From: Camarhynchus parvulus
Taxonomy: Eukaryota; Chordata; Aves; Passeriformes; Thraupidae
Reading direction: 5' to 3'
Length of the DNA: 64,000 nt
Assembly: GCF_901933205.1 (NCBI RefSeq)
Contig: NC_044582.1
Location: 17,149,820-17,213,819 of the forward strand
Part shown: positions 37,682-49,757 of the stretch, in pieces
Layout: every line of letters begins with the position of its first letter
Position numbering within the stretch: the first letter of the stretch is position 1
The notes under the pieces: model-generated
Database searches by the model: none
What the model saw: the letters and a program-made list of their open reading frames with translations, nothing else
Told to the model about the DNA's origin: nothing
Translations under genes and position numbers: made by a program

Positions 37682-38213
37682 CTGTTAGCACCCAGCCAGC
37701 CTTGGCACAGCCGAGCAGGGGAGGTGACAGCTCTGCTGGCTGTCCCTGCCCCTGGGGCTGGCACCAGGCTGGCCAGGAGGGTGGTGGCACATTGCCACCA
37801 TGCCCTGCTCCTGCAGTGCTCCAGGCCAGCAGGGCTCCTCACCACAGCGGGACTGTGGCCAAGAGGAGCAGGAATTTGTGCAGATTGAGCAGGATGTGCC
37901 TTCCCAAACCCAGCAGTGCCGAGGCTGAGCTCAACTCTCCTGGCTGTGTGTGCAGCCCCTGGCACTGCCCCAAAGCTGCCTCTCCACACAGGCTCTCACT
38001 CCATGCCACCATCTGTTGGCAAGGGCACTGGCTCCTTTTGCATGTCCTCAAGCCTAATTTGCACATGAAAAATAGTGACCAAGCTCTCATATGCTCCTGC
38101 AGGTGACACTCTGCCTTGGAGCTGCTGAAAACAAAGCCACAAACTCTGGTGGCTCTCCAAAGGCTGTGCTGTGATTGTGCCACCTCGGTGCAGGGACTGT
38201 GGGGCACTCCTGG
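37682..38213. other. No gene seen
   Basis: GC-rich, CpG-poor DNA; a minus-strand frame (37621-37989) ends inside the LTR. Not supported as a gene. Confidence 0.45.
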
Positions 38214-38700
38214 TTCTGGGAATGCTGCTGCAGCCAGCTCAGCCCTACACAGCATCACTGTGATCCCAAATGTTCTGGGAATGCTGCTGCAGCCAGATCA
38301 GCATCACTGTGATCCCAAATGTTCTGGGAATGCTGCTGCAGCCAGCCTGGCCCTACACAGCATCACCTTGATCCCAAATGTTCTGGGAATGCTGCTGCAG
38401 GCCCTACACATATCACCCTGGTCCCAAATGTTCTGGGAATGCTGCTGCAGCCAGATCAGCCTACACAGCATCACCCTGATCCCAAATGTTCTGGGAATGC
38501 TGCTGCAGCCAGATCAGCATCACTGTGATCCCAAATGTTCTGGGAATGCTGCTGCAGGCCCTACACATATCACCCTGATCCCAAATGTTCTGGGAATGCT
38601 GCTGCAGCCAGATCAGCCTACACAGCATCACCCTGATCCCAAATGTTCTGGGAATGCTGCTGCAGCCTGCCTGGCCCTACACAGCATCACCCCAGCCCCA
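38214..38700 (+). repeat. Higher-order minisatellite, nine core copies
   Basis: The core TTCTGGGAATGCTGCTGCAG recurs nine times, joined by three linker types: AGATCAGCATCACTGTGATC, GCCCTACACATATCACCCTG and AGATCAGCCTACACAGCATC. The linkers occur in the order B-C-A-B-C in the centre. Many spacings are multiples of three, which leaves a spurious 197-codon frame. Confidence 0.95.
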
Positions 38701-39476
38701 AAAGCGTGATTGGTGTTGAAAGCAGTGTCAGTCAAAGTGGGTGGTTTCTGCAATACTGTGATCTACTTGGAAATTACCTGCTCCTAACTCAGAAGGGAGC
38801 AAAAGAAGGGACAGAAAATTGCCTTTGTGCTGGATTTAATATTTATATCTCAGACTTTGCCAAATAGGTTTGTTATTTATAGCAGGAGCAGCAGGAATAT
38901 TCATCAGTTGCCATGGACATATTAAGCTCACCAAGTACAAGAGTGGAGCACAATCTGCACTGGAGTAATTTTAAAAAGCTTTCATGCCGAGCGAAATAGT
39001 TTGTATTAAATTTAAGAGTTAAATGCTGGGTTCCCCCAGTGCTGTTTCTGGGGTTTCAGATATAAAAATGGAAATGCTTTATTGGAAATTTAATGGGAAG
39101 AGCAGTGCTGTACACAGGAACCCTAAAGAACTCCCTGTCACCAGGCAGGATCACAATTTACTGGGCTTAAAAAGCAGAATATGCAATGAGGGTGCCTAGA
39201 ATCCCATTAATAGGGATATATTTTTGATGAGTTGACATACTAGATGTAAAATAACATTTTGTAATTTAAATGGAAGCATATTTAGGGGCTGGGCACTGCC
39301 TTATTGCTGTTGGCATCTGTATTTGAAATGTTGGTTGGTGTTTCTGACCTGGGGCAGTAATCACACATGACCAAATCCTCCTGCTCTGCTTTTGGGCAAG
39401 CAACCCTCATTTCTGAAATGCCAGGCTTCCAAAACATTGCTGGAGATGCAGGTTTTTCTTTCTTGGGCTAATGTAG
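38701..39476. other. No gene seen
   Basis: AT-rich unique DNA before the candidate exon at 39477. Confidence 0.4.
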
Positions 39477-39652
39477 GGAAAGAAAAGACAGAGAAATTAT
39501 CCAAGGCTTTGCAGTCAGAGCCTGTGCAAGGGGTTAAACCTCAGCAGATATTTGCTGGTTCTGCACTGAACCTGCCCTTCCCCAGTCCAAAGAACAAATC
39601 CAGCAGTAAAAGAACAGCTGAAAGCTGTCAGGCTTTAATACCCACAGATAAG
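39477..39652 (+). CDS. Candidate exon, Lys/Ser-rich, unknown protein
   Basis: After a good acceptor (TTTTTCTTTCTTGGGCTAATGTAG) the frame stays open for 58 codons: KEKTEKLSKALQSEPVQG, then a middle containing IFAGSALNLPFPSPKNKSSS, then KRTAESCQALIPTDK. A donor (GATAAG, then GTCATT) closes it in phase 0. If that donor is not used, the frame stops three codons later at 39664, so this could also be a terminal exon. The alternation of charged, Ser/Pro-rich and basic residues looks like a disordered region of a real protein. No family is recognised. The phase fits the candidate exon at 59841. Confidence 0.3.
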
Positions 39653-40045
39653 GTCATTCCTTAGGGGAGACCTGCTCAAATGCATAATAATATAACCAGG
39701 AGCTGTAAAAGACACCGAGATATATTAAAAGATAAAATAAAGCAGACTGAAGTTCAAACGTAGAGAAATCTAAGCTTTGTGTGGTGAAAGGTAAAATATT
39801 CTCACAGATAAGTGGAGGCTCTTGAGAGAGGAAGTGTTTGAAAGGCCTGGGAGGCTGGAGAAATCCTTGGGGATGAGAATTTGAGGGTTTACATGATCCA
39901 GATAATGCAGGAGGAGGGTTGGGAGGGGGCTGTGGGAGGCTGAACCCACCTGCCACAGTGGTCAGGGGGTCTGGAAGCACAGCAGGGACTGGAGCATCAC
40001 TCTGGCCAAGTGGGAGAGCAGCAGGTACCTGGGGAGAACACCCAG

Positions 40046-40100
40046 GTACAGAACAATAACCCTGAAAGCCAAGGAGTACAGAACAATAACCCTAAAAGCC
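40046..40100 (+). repeat. Direct repeat of 25 bases
   Basis: GTACAGAACAATAACCCTGA with AAGCC appears at 40046 and again at 40076 with one change. Confidence 0.85.
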
Positions 40101-40873
40101 TCACTCATGGTGTGGCACAAGCACTGGAGGCCAAGGCTCTCTCCAGGGCTCTGGGATTTTCTTCTCCATTGTAGTTTGCAATTTTTTTTTTGTGTTAGAA
40201 CTGAGAGAGTCTGAATAGGATTGTGGGTATCTGTTTTGAAGGGATTCCTCTCCTAAGCCTCTTTGGCTTAATGCTGGCACTTTTTTGTTGTTGCTTTTTG
40301 TCTTTCACTCGCAGTTTTTTTAACGCAGCATCATCCTGTAAATCCTCTCAGTGGGGCTCTAGGCTGGGCTGGAAGCTCCAGCTCAGAACACACGTTTGAT
40401 AAGGTGTCAATATTCCATCTGCCCTGGAAAGGAGCCTGCTGCTGCCTGGTTTAAACCCCTTCCCAGCACACACCTCAGGGGCAGCCCAGGGCTGGATTCT
40501 CCTGCCTTCAGGAGGTTCAGAGCAGCATTTTCCACCTGGAATTTGTGCAGGGACCAAGAAACTGGTGGTGGGATAGGGCTCAGCATCACTGGCTTTTGGG
40601 GGGATGGTGAGGGACAGTTTGGGGGGAATCCTCTGGTTTCTGGGAGAGCTGAAGGCTGCCAGGGTGCCTCAGCAGGTTATGCTTTGGGAGTGTAGCACAG
40701 GAAGGATTCAGGGGCCAGTTTTGCCAATGAAATTACCTGCACTTGGTCCAACACTGTGGAGTTTTAATAATTCTGTGGCTGAAGACACAAAAGTGATGAT
40801 GAGCTGGACTGGGGGAAAGTGAGCTTCTTGAAAGTGATATTGCAAATGGAATTGCAGAGTTGGGAGTGTTACA

Positions 40874-40990
40874 CCTTGTTAATTAAACAACTTTTGGTCC
40901 TTGTTGATTAAACTTTTGGTCCTTTTTGATCAAAATTTTGGTCCTTGTTAATTAAACTTTTGGTCCTTTTTGATCAAAATTTTGGTCCTG
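40874..40990 (+). repeat. Tandem repeat of two alternating 22-base units
   Basis: Units with TTTTGGTCCTTGTTAATTAA and TTTTGGTCCTTTTTGATCAA alternate; each centres on a palindrome (TTAATTAA or TTGATCAA). Confidence 0.92.
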
Positions 40991-42307
40991 GCTGAGTGGT
41001 GCCCTGGTCCTTGCAGGCTGCAGGTTGCTCCTATTCCTCTCCAAACCCTTCCCTGCTGCCAGAACATCCTGGAAGCAAACAGGTTTCCCTTTTCTTTCTC
41101 AGACAGACCCAGATAGACTGCAGATGTTTTATAGTTTTAGCATGGATTGTTGTGCTCAACGTGCAGTTGTTATTTCCTTGCAGCAACCCACTGGAATGAG
41201 CAGCCCTCCGCTGCTGCTGGGCTCCCTTCCCTCCCATACAATGAGTGTGGGAGGGATTGCTTCCCTGAGGTAGACACGAAATCCCACACTGAGCTCTTCA
41301 ATGTGTTTTTCTTACAAAGAAAACAAAAAACAAATATGAAGAAGAATGGGGGAAAAAAAGAAATCAATGTTTCAGTTGTTCAGTTTTGTATTTTCTCAGT
41401 GAGGTTTTCGTCTGCCATCTTTCAGGTGTGCAAAATGAAAGTAGAGGGAGAACTGTAGGTTTAAAAAAACCTACTTATAACATTCAGCTTGTCTTGATCC
41501 TTCAAATACTATTCCTCCTCCCTGAAGTGCAGGGCAAAGGGGCTGAATTAACTCTCCAGATTATTAGGAAAAAAATGATAAAACACAGTGCAAATGATCC
41601 CTCCTAGGTGTGCTCACTGCATCTCCTGAGCACCTCCTGCTGCCCCTCAGGGCCTCTTTGTGCAGCAGAGAACTCCAGCAGGACCAGTTTTCCTCCCTGG
41701 GTTCTGTCTTTAGCTATTCTCCCCAAATATGAGTACATTTTGTCTAGACAGCTCACTTTTGACTCTAATTTTAGAGTTCACCTGATTTCAGCTATCCTGG
41801 AATATTAAACATGTCTTTCTGAAGGCTGGGAAATCCCAGCTGTGTGTGATTTAGTTAGAATGGCTCTTGTTTAAGCAGGAATGATCTGAATTGGGAAAAA
41901 AAGAAATATTTATGAAACCTCTCTGGAAGTAGGGAAGTCATCAATGAGGTTTGTGTGTGTTCACTGTTTCCATTTTGTATTCAATAGGCTTAGCCCCAGC
42001 TACTGCAGAAAAGTTGGGGAATTACCACTTGCAGATAAATCTTGTGTCTGAATTGTACTTCTTGGCTGCTAATTTTGCTAATTAAAATATCTCTCACCCA
42101 TGCACGGCCTCAGACGGATTTAAGATAGGAGCATCACTGTCTGTAATTTAATGAGGAGCTGCACATGATCCTCAGGTTCTTGCCTCTGCTGGATGTTATC
42201 CCGGGGCTGAGGATGTGCTGGGTGGATTTGGACAATAATCCACATTTTTGTGGAAGGGTTTGGTGATGCCATCCCTGAGCCACAGGGAGCAGTGACAACA
42301 GGGCAAG
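40991..42307. other. No gene seen
   Basis: A short open stretch at 41280-41458 has no good splice sites. No transposon recognised. Confidence 0.4.
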
Positions 42308-42553
42308 GTTAATGGTTTTAAATTAAAAGAAGGTAGATTTAAACTGGGCTTAAGGAAGAATTGTTTTGCAGCGAGGGTTGTGAGGCACTGGAGCAGTTTC
42401 CCAGGATGGTGGTGGGTGCCCCATCCCTGGAAATGTGGAAGATGAGGTTGGGCAGCACAACCTGCTCTGGTTGGAGCTGTCCCTGCCCATGGCACAGGGG
42501 TTGGACTCAGTGGCCATTAAAGTTCCTTCCCAACCCAAATCAAGATTCTCTGG
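42308..42553 (+). mobile_element. CR1 LINE 3' end
   Basis: GTAGATTTAAACTGGGCTTA, GAGGCACTGGAGCAGTTTCC and TTCCTTCCCAACCCAAATCA follow CR1 order. Confidence 0.9.
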
Positions 42554-42789
42554 CTCTGGTTCATCCTTTGGAGATGCCAACAGTGAGACACCAAAATGTG
42601 CAGAGCTCTGCTTGCCCAGCCTGGAGCCTCAGAGTAATGTTTTTTGTGGGAATTCTCATCAGATTCCTGCTGGCTTGTCTCCTGAGGGAGGAGAGCTGGA
42701 CCTTATTCCTGTGCAGGATCTGTTCACCTTGGGCACTCTGGGACACTTCTTCTCTCACTGGGAGGAGGTAGAAAACTGTTTTATCTACC

Positions 42790-42790
<1 letters not shown>

Positions 42791-42864
<74 letters not shown>
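42791..42864 (+). repeat. (CTAT)n microsatellite
   Basis: About 18 CTAT units. The tract lies between two related segments: GGAGGTAGAAAACTGTTTTA on the left and GAGAAAAGTGTTTAATCTGC on the right. Confidence 0.98.
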
Positions 42865-42866
<2 letters not shown>

Positions 42867-44128
42867 TTTTCTACCTCCATGGAGTAAGAGAAAAGTGTTT
42901 AATCTGCTTTCTCTCCTGGACCCTCACCCTCTCACCCTGGCTGGCCTGGGCACCAGGAAATGTTTTCTGCTCTGCCTCTGCATTCAAATGGGAGCCAGCA
43001 TTCCCTGTGCACTAATGTGCATCATCAGTCTTTCAGAGATGCTTGATTTCTGTTTGATTCTTAATTATTATAATAGTTAAGGCACTTAACATGCTTTAGT
43101 GATTTACTCCATTTAATTGGATGTAGTGATTAGAATATCTTTTATATTGCCCTTGCTGCGGTTTTAATTTAAGATTATAATCTCATGGTTCTTTTCAGCT
43201 CCTCTGGCTTTCATTTAGATACTGCTTTTCTTTTCTGATTTCATTTTGTTTATTCGTTTTTCCTGCTGATTCAGTAAACATGCTGCTAGGATGATTTCTT
43301 GGGAAACCTGAGAGTGGTTATAAATTCTTTCATTCAGCGCAGACATTAATTAATTAAAAAAAGATATGAAAATGATGCATGAGCCTGTGCTCAGCCTCTG
43401 GAGTTGTCTGTTGCTTTTTGCAGTAATTTGCTAGAATTAAAAAAAAAAAAGAAGAAGAAAAATAAAAGAAATTGTTCTCTTGATGGGGAATATGAAATAA
43501 GGAGATGGAAGGGGGTAATGTGAGACACTCTGTGTGTGTGCCAGTGAGGCAATTCCTGCCTTAGCAGGCTATGACCCAGTGTCTGGGATTCTGGTATTGA
43601 TCCCCAGAGGAGGAGCTGCTCTGGTGAAGGGAATTCAAATCTGAGGCTGAAGGTTCAGTGACCAGTGCCCTGTGCTGAGCACACCAGCACAGCCACTGGG
43701 GAGGGAGGACAGGAGAGGACAGAGTGCTGACCAAGCTCATTCTGTGTCATCTGAGGAGCAAACAGACATTTCTCTGCAGGCACAGTGGCAGATTCTCCAA
43801 ATTAGTCTGACACGTACAAAAGCATGTTCATTTTCCCTCTTGGTGCTGCACAAAATCACACAGATGATCCAGCTGGTTTGTCACTGTACAAATACATAGT
43901 ATCTGTATTTTTTTCCCCTGTTCCAACGCCAAATTCCAGGAGTCTTCCATGGCTGTAGTGCTCCTGTCAGAGGGGAAGGCCCACACAGATTCACACACAG
44001 GAACTTGGAGGGCCAACAGGAGAGGAGTGGCTGCTTTGTGAGAAATTCCCACTCGCAATTAGGCTGAGAAAGCTGAGACATCCATTTTAAGGGCTGCTCA
44101 GTGCTTGGGGCTTTGTCCAGCTGAAATC

Positions 44129-44167
44129 CATGGAGGTAGAAAAGTGTTTTATCTGCCTTCTCTCCTG
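44129..44167 (+). repeat. Third copy of the segment flanking the CTAT tract
   Basis: CCATGGAGGTAGAAAAGTGT followed by TTTATCTGCCTTCTCTCCTG closely matches 42878-42921 and, in part, 42764-42790. It may be the end of an unrecognised interspersed repeat. Confidence 0.65.
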
Positions 44168-44769
44168 GCAGCACAGCTACTGCAGCAGGAGCAACAGGGC
44201 TTGCTCGAATCCTAGCACAGAACTAAAATTGCAGAACCCCAAATCCTTATCTTTAAAACGTACCAGGGATCCTGTTCAAACAGAATAAAGGATGGGGTGC
44301 CCTGTGCAGGGCTCCTGGTCCTGCCCAGCAGCGGCCACTCCAAGGAGGGACGTTCCTCATCCCCCGTGTCCCTCTGGCACCAGCAGTGCAAACACAGGGC
44401 TCCTTGTTCTGCCAGGCCACATATATGAGGTGAGAGCCAGTGATCCCTGCGTGGCTGAGGAGCAGCCTTTGATGAATGAGTGATTTAGCCTGGCTCATCA
44501 CACCTGTGTGCCCTCCCAGACTGTGGGAATGCACCTGCCCAGCCACAGCCCCTGCCTTTCATCCCTGAGAGCTGAGCTTTGCTCTGGGAGGGTTCCCAGT
44601 GAAATCAATTAGGTTTTGTGCAGATCAAGGTGCACCTCAACACGATTTCAGGTACCTGGGCCTGGCCCTGGGCCTCCACAGCATCTGCTCTGACCATGCT
44701 GGAGCATCCCAGTCACTGCCTTGCCATGAGACATCAAAGTAGCTCCAGTGCTTGGAGCTGCCAGCTGTC

Positions 44770-44900
44770 AGGCCTATGATACACATCCTAAAGCTCTTAA
44801 AGGGTTGTTATGAGTGCAAAAATATTAACAAATCGTTGGTTATTTAAAGGGAATCATTTAGGGCTCATCTGGCTAATGAGGAAGAAAAGCCAGAGCTGAG
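44770..44900. promoter_or_regulatory. Possible conserved non-coding element
   Basis: Dense AT-rich motifs (CTTAAAGGGTTGTTATGAG, ATTAACAAATCGTTGG, TTAAAGGGAATCATTTAG, TCTGGCTAATGAGG) resemble enhancer-type conserved DNA. Based on texture only. Confidence 0.2.
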
Positions 44901-45169
44901 CACTTGCTCTGAGTTGTAGGGAGATGTCTGAGATCAGCTGTGGTGGGAAACTATCAGGGAGCACACCTCGTTAGCTCCCTTGTGGAAACTCCTTATCTGC
45001 CTCTTATTAGGCTTTCATTAATTAAAGCTCCAGAATCCAGTATTTTTTGTTAGCTGTTCTCTCAGCATGAAATTCAGCTAATTCTTCTACTGTTGGAAAC
45101 AAAGCTCTCAGGATGAAGTTTATTCTTGCAGTGTTCTTGCAGTTATTTATTTCACAGTGCTGTCATGCA

Positions 45170-45480
45170 TGGATGAATTTATATGATGCTCTGATGACCT
45201 TTAGAAATTCTTCTGATTAAATGCTGTTCTACTTCATTATGACATTTCTGTACTTGTAGTACCCGATTTGATGTGTACAGCTTAATAACACAACTAGACA
45301 TGAATGCTAATAACTTTACAATTCATTGCATTGCTATTTTTTAATGTAGATGAATTTTAAAACAAGTTTCTCTTGCTGCGGGCTTACATGAATCATATAA
45401 ATTAGAAGGTAACAAAAGAACATATTAGCATTTGTTAGCCTGGATGCACAAATTTTGTAGTAACCATTTTAATATGTACT
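45170..45480. promoter_or_regulatory. Possible conserved non-coding element
   Basis: About 300 bases of AT-rich but complex sequence with many homeodomain-like TAAT/ATTA and CATTCATT-type motifs, without repeats or reading frames. Neuronal contactin loci are typically surrounded by such elements, but conservation cannot be tested here. Confidence 0.28.
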
Positions 45481-45523
45481 ACAACTTTTCCAGCCTCGAG
45501 TTTAATATGTACTACAACTTTTC
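45468..45523 (+). repeat. Direct repeat of 23 bases
   Basis: TTTAATATGTACTACAACTT plus TTC occurs at 45468 and again at 45501, separated by ten bases containing CCTCGAG. Confidence 0.9.
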
Positions 45524-48500
45524 ACCCTTGATTTTTCAACCAACATCATAATTGAATTGGTTTCCTTCTTGCCTAAGGATAATGATTTTACACTGATGGA
45601 ATCATTATTAGATTCTAAGGATTATACTGATGATGCCTGTTTTACATAAAGCTAAAAAAAAAATTAAAATTATTCAACCGTAAAACACTTTTCTACACAA
45701 AGGCTACTGTAAGTCGGAGATAAATGAATTCATTATTGTGTTTAGAGTTGTTGTTAATATCCAGCATCCATAACTGGAGCCAACTCCTCGCTGCAGCTCC
45801 GTGCAGGGGATGTGGAGGACTTTTGGAAGCCTCATGCCAGGGCGTGCCCTTGAAGTGCTGCAGGTGGGAAGGGGCTGTGGTGGAGCTGCTGCTGGGCAAG
45901 CATGTGTTCCTCCAGGCAGGAGAGGGCTCCTGCAGACCTGCAGGGCAGGCAGGAAACTCCTCATCCGCAGCAGCAGCCTCCAGCAGCAGCAGGAGATGCA
46001 GAGGAGAGGTGGGAGAGGGGGAAGGAGGAGGCTTTGCTGAGGGGTTGTACTGGGAGGGAGCTGGGTGTTGGTTCTGGTGGGCTTTGGGAGAGCTGCCCGT
46101 GCTCCACCTCACCTTGCCGAGGGGGAAAATGGCTTGAATTGGTCCAGAGTGGGTGAGACCCAACTCACCTGCATCCATCACTGCTCCCTGAACATCCAAG
46201 CACTGCTTCAGGGATGGAGGGAGGGGAAAGCAAGCCAGGTTAAGCATAAATGATGAATTTCTGCTATCCTGAAACCCATCAACATTTCATGGGTAATTAC
46301 ACTTCAAGCTGCAGAAATAGCTGTTGAATTAATTGATTTTGCAGTTACATCCTGATGTGCTGAGTGGGTGTTGGTCTGCGTGGACGTGTCAAAATAACAT
46401 CTTCAAAAGTCTCTGGGGTGAAAGACATTTACCTCTGTCTGTGGAGAAATCAGCAATTAGAATACAATATAAATATCCCAACAAGAGGAAGAAAAGCCTT
46501 CAAATGCATGAAATATTTTTTTGCAATTTTTACCTGTCAAATATAAAAGCGCCTGGAACTGAAATTCAGCACGTAGTCCTTTTCCTCTGGCTTTTTAAAG
46601 CTGGAGGTTAACCTCAATTAAAAAATATTTTAAAATCATGTTTTTTTAAGCATCTATTTAAAATAATTTTCAATCACAGGTGAGAGAGCAGTCAGCATGG
46701 CTCCAAGAGACTGAGCTTCTGCATGGTTTTAAAAAGCCTTTGTGCTTCATGACTGCTGCTGGATGTCACTGCTGAGGTCAGGGAACATGATTGCTTCCCC
46801 TCACTTCAGCTTCAATCAGTTTTATTCACTCCAAAAACAAGAGCAAGGAGCTGCACCAGCTGTAAACTTGCACTTTACTCCACTAATTGTGTATAGAGTG
46901 ATCAATATAGAAATCAAATGCTATGTCTGTGCTGCATTAAGGCATTATCAAACTCCTGTGCTCCTCAGCTCCTGTGACGGGGCTCCAGGAGCAGCTCAGA
47001 GCTCCTGTTGTGCCTGGTTCAATAGTTTCCCTAAGCTGAGATGTAAACTTGTCTCTAAAAGAAAAAACAAGCTGACCTACAGGTAATAGAGCTGCATTGA
47101 ATTCATCTCGAGCACATGTTAAATTTTCCTGACACCATTACCCTTTTCCTTAGGAAACTTCAGAGTGGTTTTGATTAATAATGAAAATAAGGAAAAACAA
47201 CCTGTAAAAGCAAACCAGGAGAACTCAGTGGCCCATCTACTTTCAACCTTTTGCTCTTTGTATTCTCAGCAAAAGAAACAAAATCTCATCAAGCTTTCTT
47301 TTCAGCACTGCACAGGGCTTTAGACTATTTCCTATGCTCAGCTCTTTGGAACAACAAAACAAAATAATTAAGGTGTTTCCAGCAATGTTAAATCAAGTCA
47401 ATAACAGGAGACAAGATCTCCAGATCCCAACCCAGGCTCTGCAAAGCACTTATTGAACAACCCGGGCTAAATTGTTTAACCTATTTGCTGCTGCTCCCCT
47501 GTCTTTAAAGCGAAGGCACACGAAACTTTCCCTGCGCTGGCATCCATCACTGGGGCTGTTGGGTTTTGTTTTGGGGGCTTTTGGAAACCCAGGGCCAGAA
47601 ACATCCCTGGAAAATCCCGGAGCTATTTCCAGCTGACTGAGGTTTTGATAGGGACCAAGGCACAGGTGAGACCCCCTGAGCCTCAGCTGGGTGTGGATTC
47701 ACTCACTCCTTTTAGCTCGAGGTGTAAATCCCCTCCTGCCTGGCTGCTGCGAGCAGAGCAGCTCAGCGGGCACAGCCCCACAGCTCTGATGTCTGCTGCT
47801 TCACCAGCTTCATCAGCAGCATCAGCTTTGGGGTTTTCTCGCTCCCCAGAGCTTGAATTAGTCTAAAAATTGGCCAGATTTCTGTGGATCTCTAGAGGAA
47901 GAGTAAAATCTGTTGTTGCAGTAAAGGCGCATTATAGATGCGGTGTTTTGTTTCATAAGGGATCAGTTTGGGAGCATCTGTCACTGCTCTGTCACAGAAG
48001 GTGAAGAGTGGAGCTGCAGAGAAGCTTCAAGTTGAGTTTGGGGGATTGGGCATGATCAGGGACTTGCTGAAAACTTGCTGTAATTAAAGGGCTGCTGTCA
48101 GAGGCCAAGCAGGCAGAAAAATGTTCCTTCCTCAGCTGCTGTGCCCTCTGGTGAGTTCATGCTGACTTCCAACCTTTGATGGAAAATTAAATTTGAAGTG
48201 GAGAAGGGGATGACTTGTCTTAGGGATGCTGTGGTGACTTGTGAGGGTGTCCAGTGTGCACAGGCATGAAGGAAAGGAGCTGGGTCCCTGATCTCCCACC
48301 CAATCCCCCAGATTACCCCAAAGGCTCTGCAGGGAGTGTGCTGTACCCCAGTATCTGACTGCAACAGCCAAATCTGCTGCACCACTAAAATCCTGGCCCC
48401 CAGGCTTGGAGAAGCCCCTTTCCTTGGCACAGGTGACCCCAGTGGGGTCTGTGTGAGGAATGCCCAGAGGCAGGAGCTGTTCCTGAGGACTTTGGGCACA

Positions 48501-49757
48501 GCAGCTCCTGAGCTGTGTCTGTGTGGTCAGGGCTGGGATGTGTGGGACTGCCAGGATCCTGCAGTTCCCTCTGAGATGCTGGGGGCAATGGCCACGTTTC
48601 AGAAATTTCTGCATCCTGCTGGGGCAGAGAGAGCCACAACACCCCAAACTGGGCCGAGCTGGCACTGACTACCCTCACGGAGTGACCACAGAGATCTCCT
48701 GCCCCTCTCGCACCATGCCTTGAATAGTTTGGGTGCATTCTGCTGGGCTTGTGGCCTCCCTCTTTGCAGAGAATAAGATTCTGCATTTTTAGGAGAAAAG
48801 ATTAATTCTTCTGTTGTTTCCTTTCCAAACATTTCATTTGGTGCAAGTGTGTGAATGTTACCAAGTGTGGCTTGGGGTGTGGGAGCTCACGTTAGGCTGA
48901 GCTGGTGCCTTTAATGTACAATGCACATAGCTTGGATGGATGCATTAATCATATTCCTATTGCCTTTGTTATGGTAATGGCAGAAACAGGCTCTTGGGGT
49001 TTTTTTTAATTAAAAAAAAAGGAAAATGGGTTAGGTTTTTTTTTTTTTTTAAGATGTGTTATATTTCAGCAGCTAATGAAGAGGAAATAATGATGACTGT
49101 GCACTGTAATGTGTATTAGAGCACTAATTAGACTATAGCAGAACTGCTTACAGATATCTTTTAAACACCTGCCTGGTGATTCTCAGCCGCACATGCTCCT
49201 CCATTCACCAGAGCAGGCGTGGTGGGAGGACCGAGGGAACACTGAATCATGAAACAGAGCACACATCAGCCTCCAGCTCTGTCTTTTGTTTGCCCTGCTG
49301 CCTATGTCTGTAAGAAAAGGATCAGGTGGATCACTGAGGGGCCCTTTGTGTGGGCTGGCATCTCCATTGCCCGTGGCAGGTATTGGGAAAGGAGTCAGAT
49401 GCATTTTCTGACTGCCTTGTGACCTCCCAAAGGCTGTGTGGTGTCAGGACAAGAATTCCCACTTCAGACTCTGGTCCTGCATGTCTGTTACTCCAGAATG
49501 TTCTGTATTGTGCCTCCAGCATTCACTTATCACTGATTTAGTTGTGAGCGTGTGTTTTTGAGACCATTAGAAGCTCTAAATCTGGAAATAAGTTGCCCTT
49601 CATCTTTAAAGCTGTTTTGGAGTTTTCTTTTACTGCCATAAGAAAACACAAATATTTTCACTCTGTTATCTTATTTGCTTTTACATTTCTGTCAATTATG
49701 TAAATAATTGAATTCTAAACATGAATTACAAATGTGCCCAAAATCAAGCAGACATTG
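45524..49757. other. No gene seen
   Basis: Includes a GC-rich stretch (45770-46250) with long frames on both strands and a possible minus-strand mini-exon at 46170-46206, neither convincing. The rest is AT-rich and without repeats. Confidence 0.4.

Noticed and set aside
38116..38709. Plus-strand frame of 197 codons with repeated LGMLLQ
   Set aside because: Produced by the minisatellite spacing.
46170..46206. Minus-strand 37-base segment (QCLDVQGAVMDA) with perfect GTGAGT donor
   Set aside because: Isolated, very short and in a GC-rich patch with frames on all strands.
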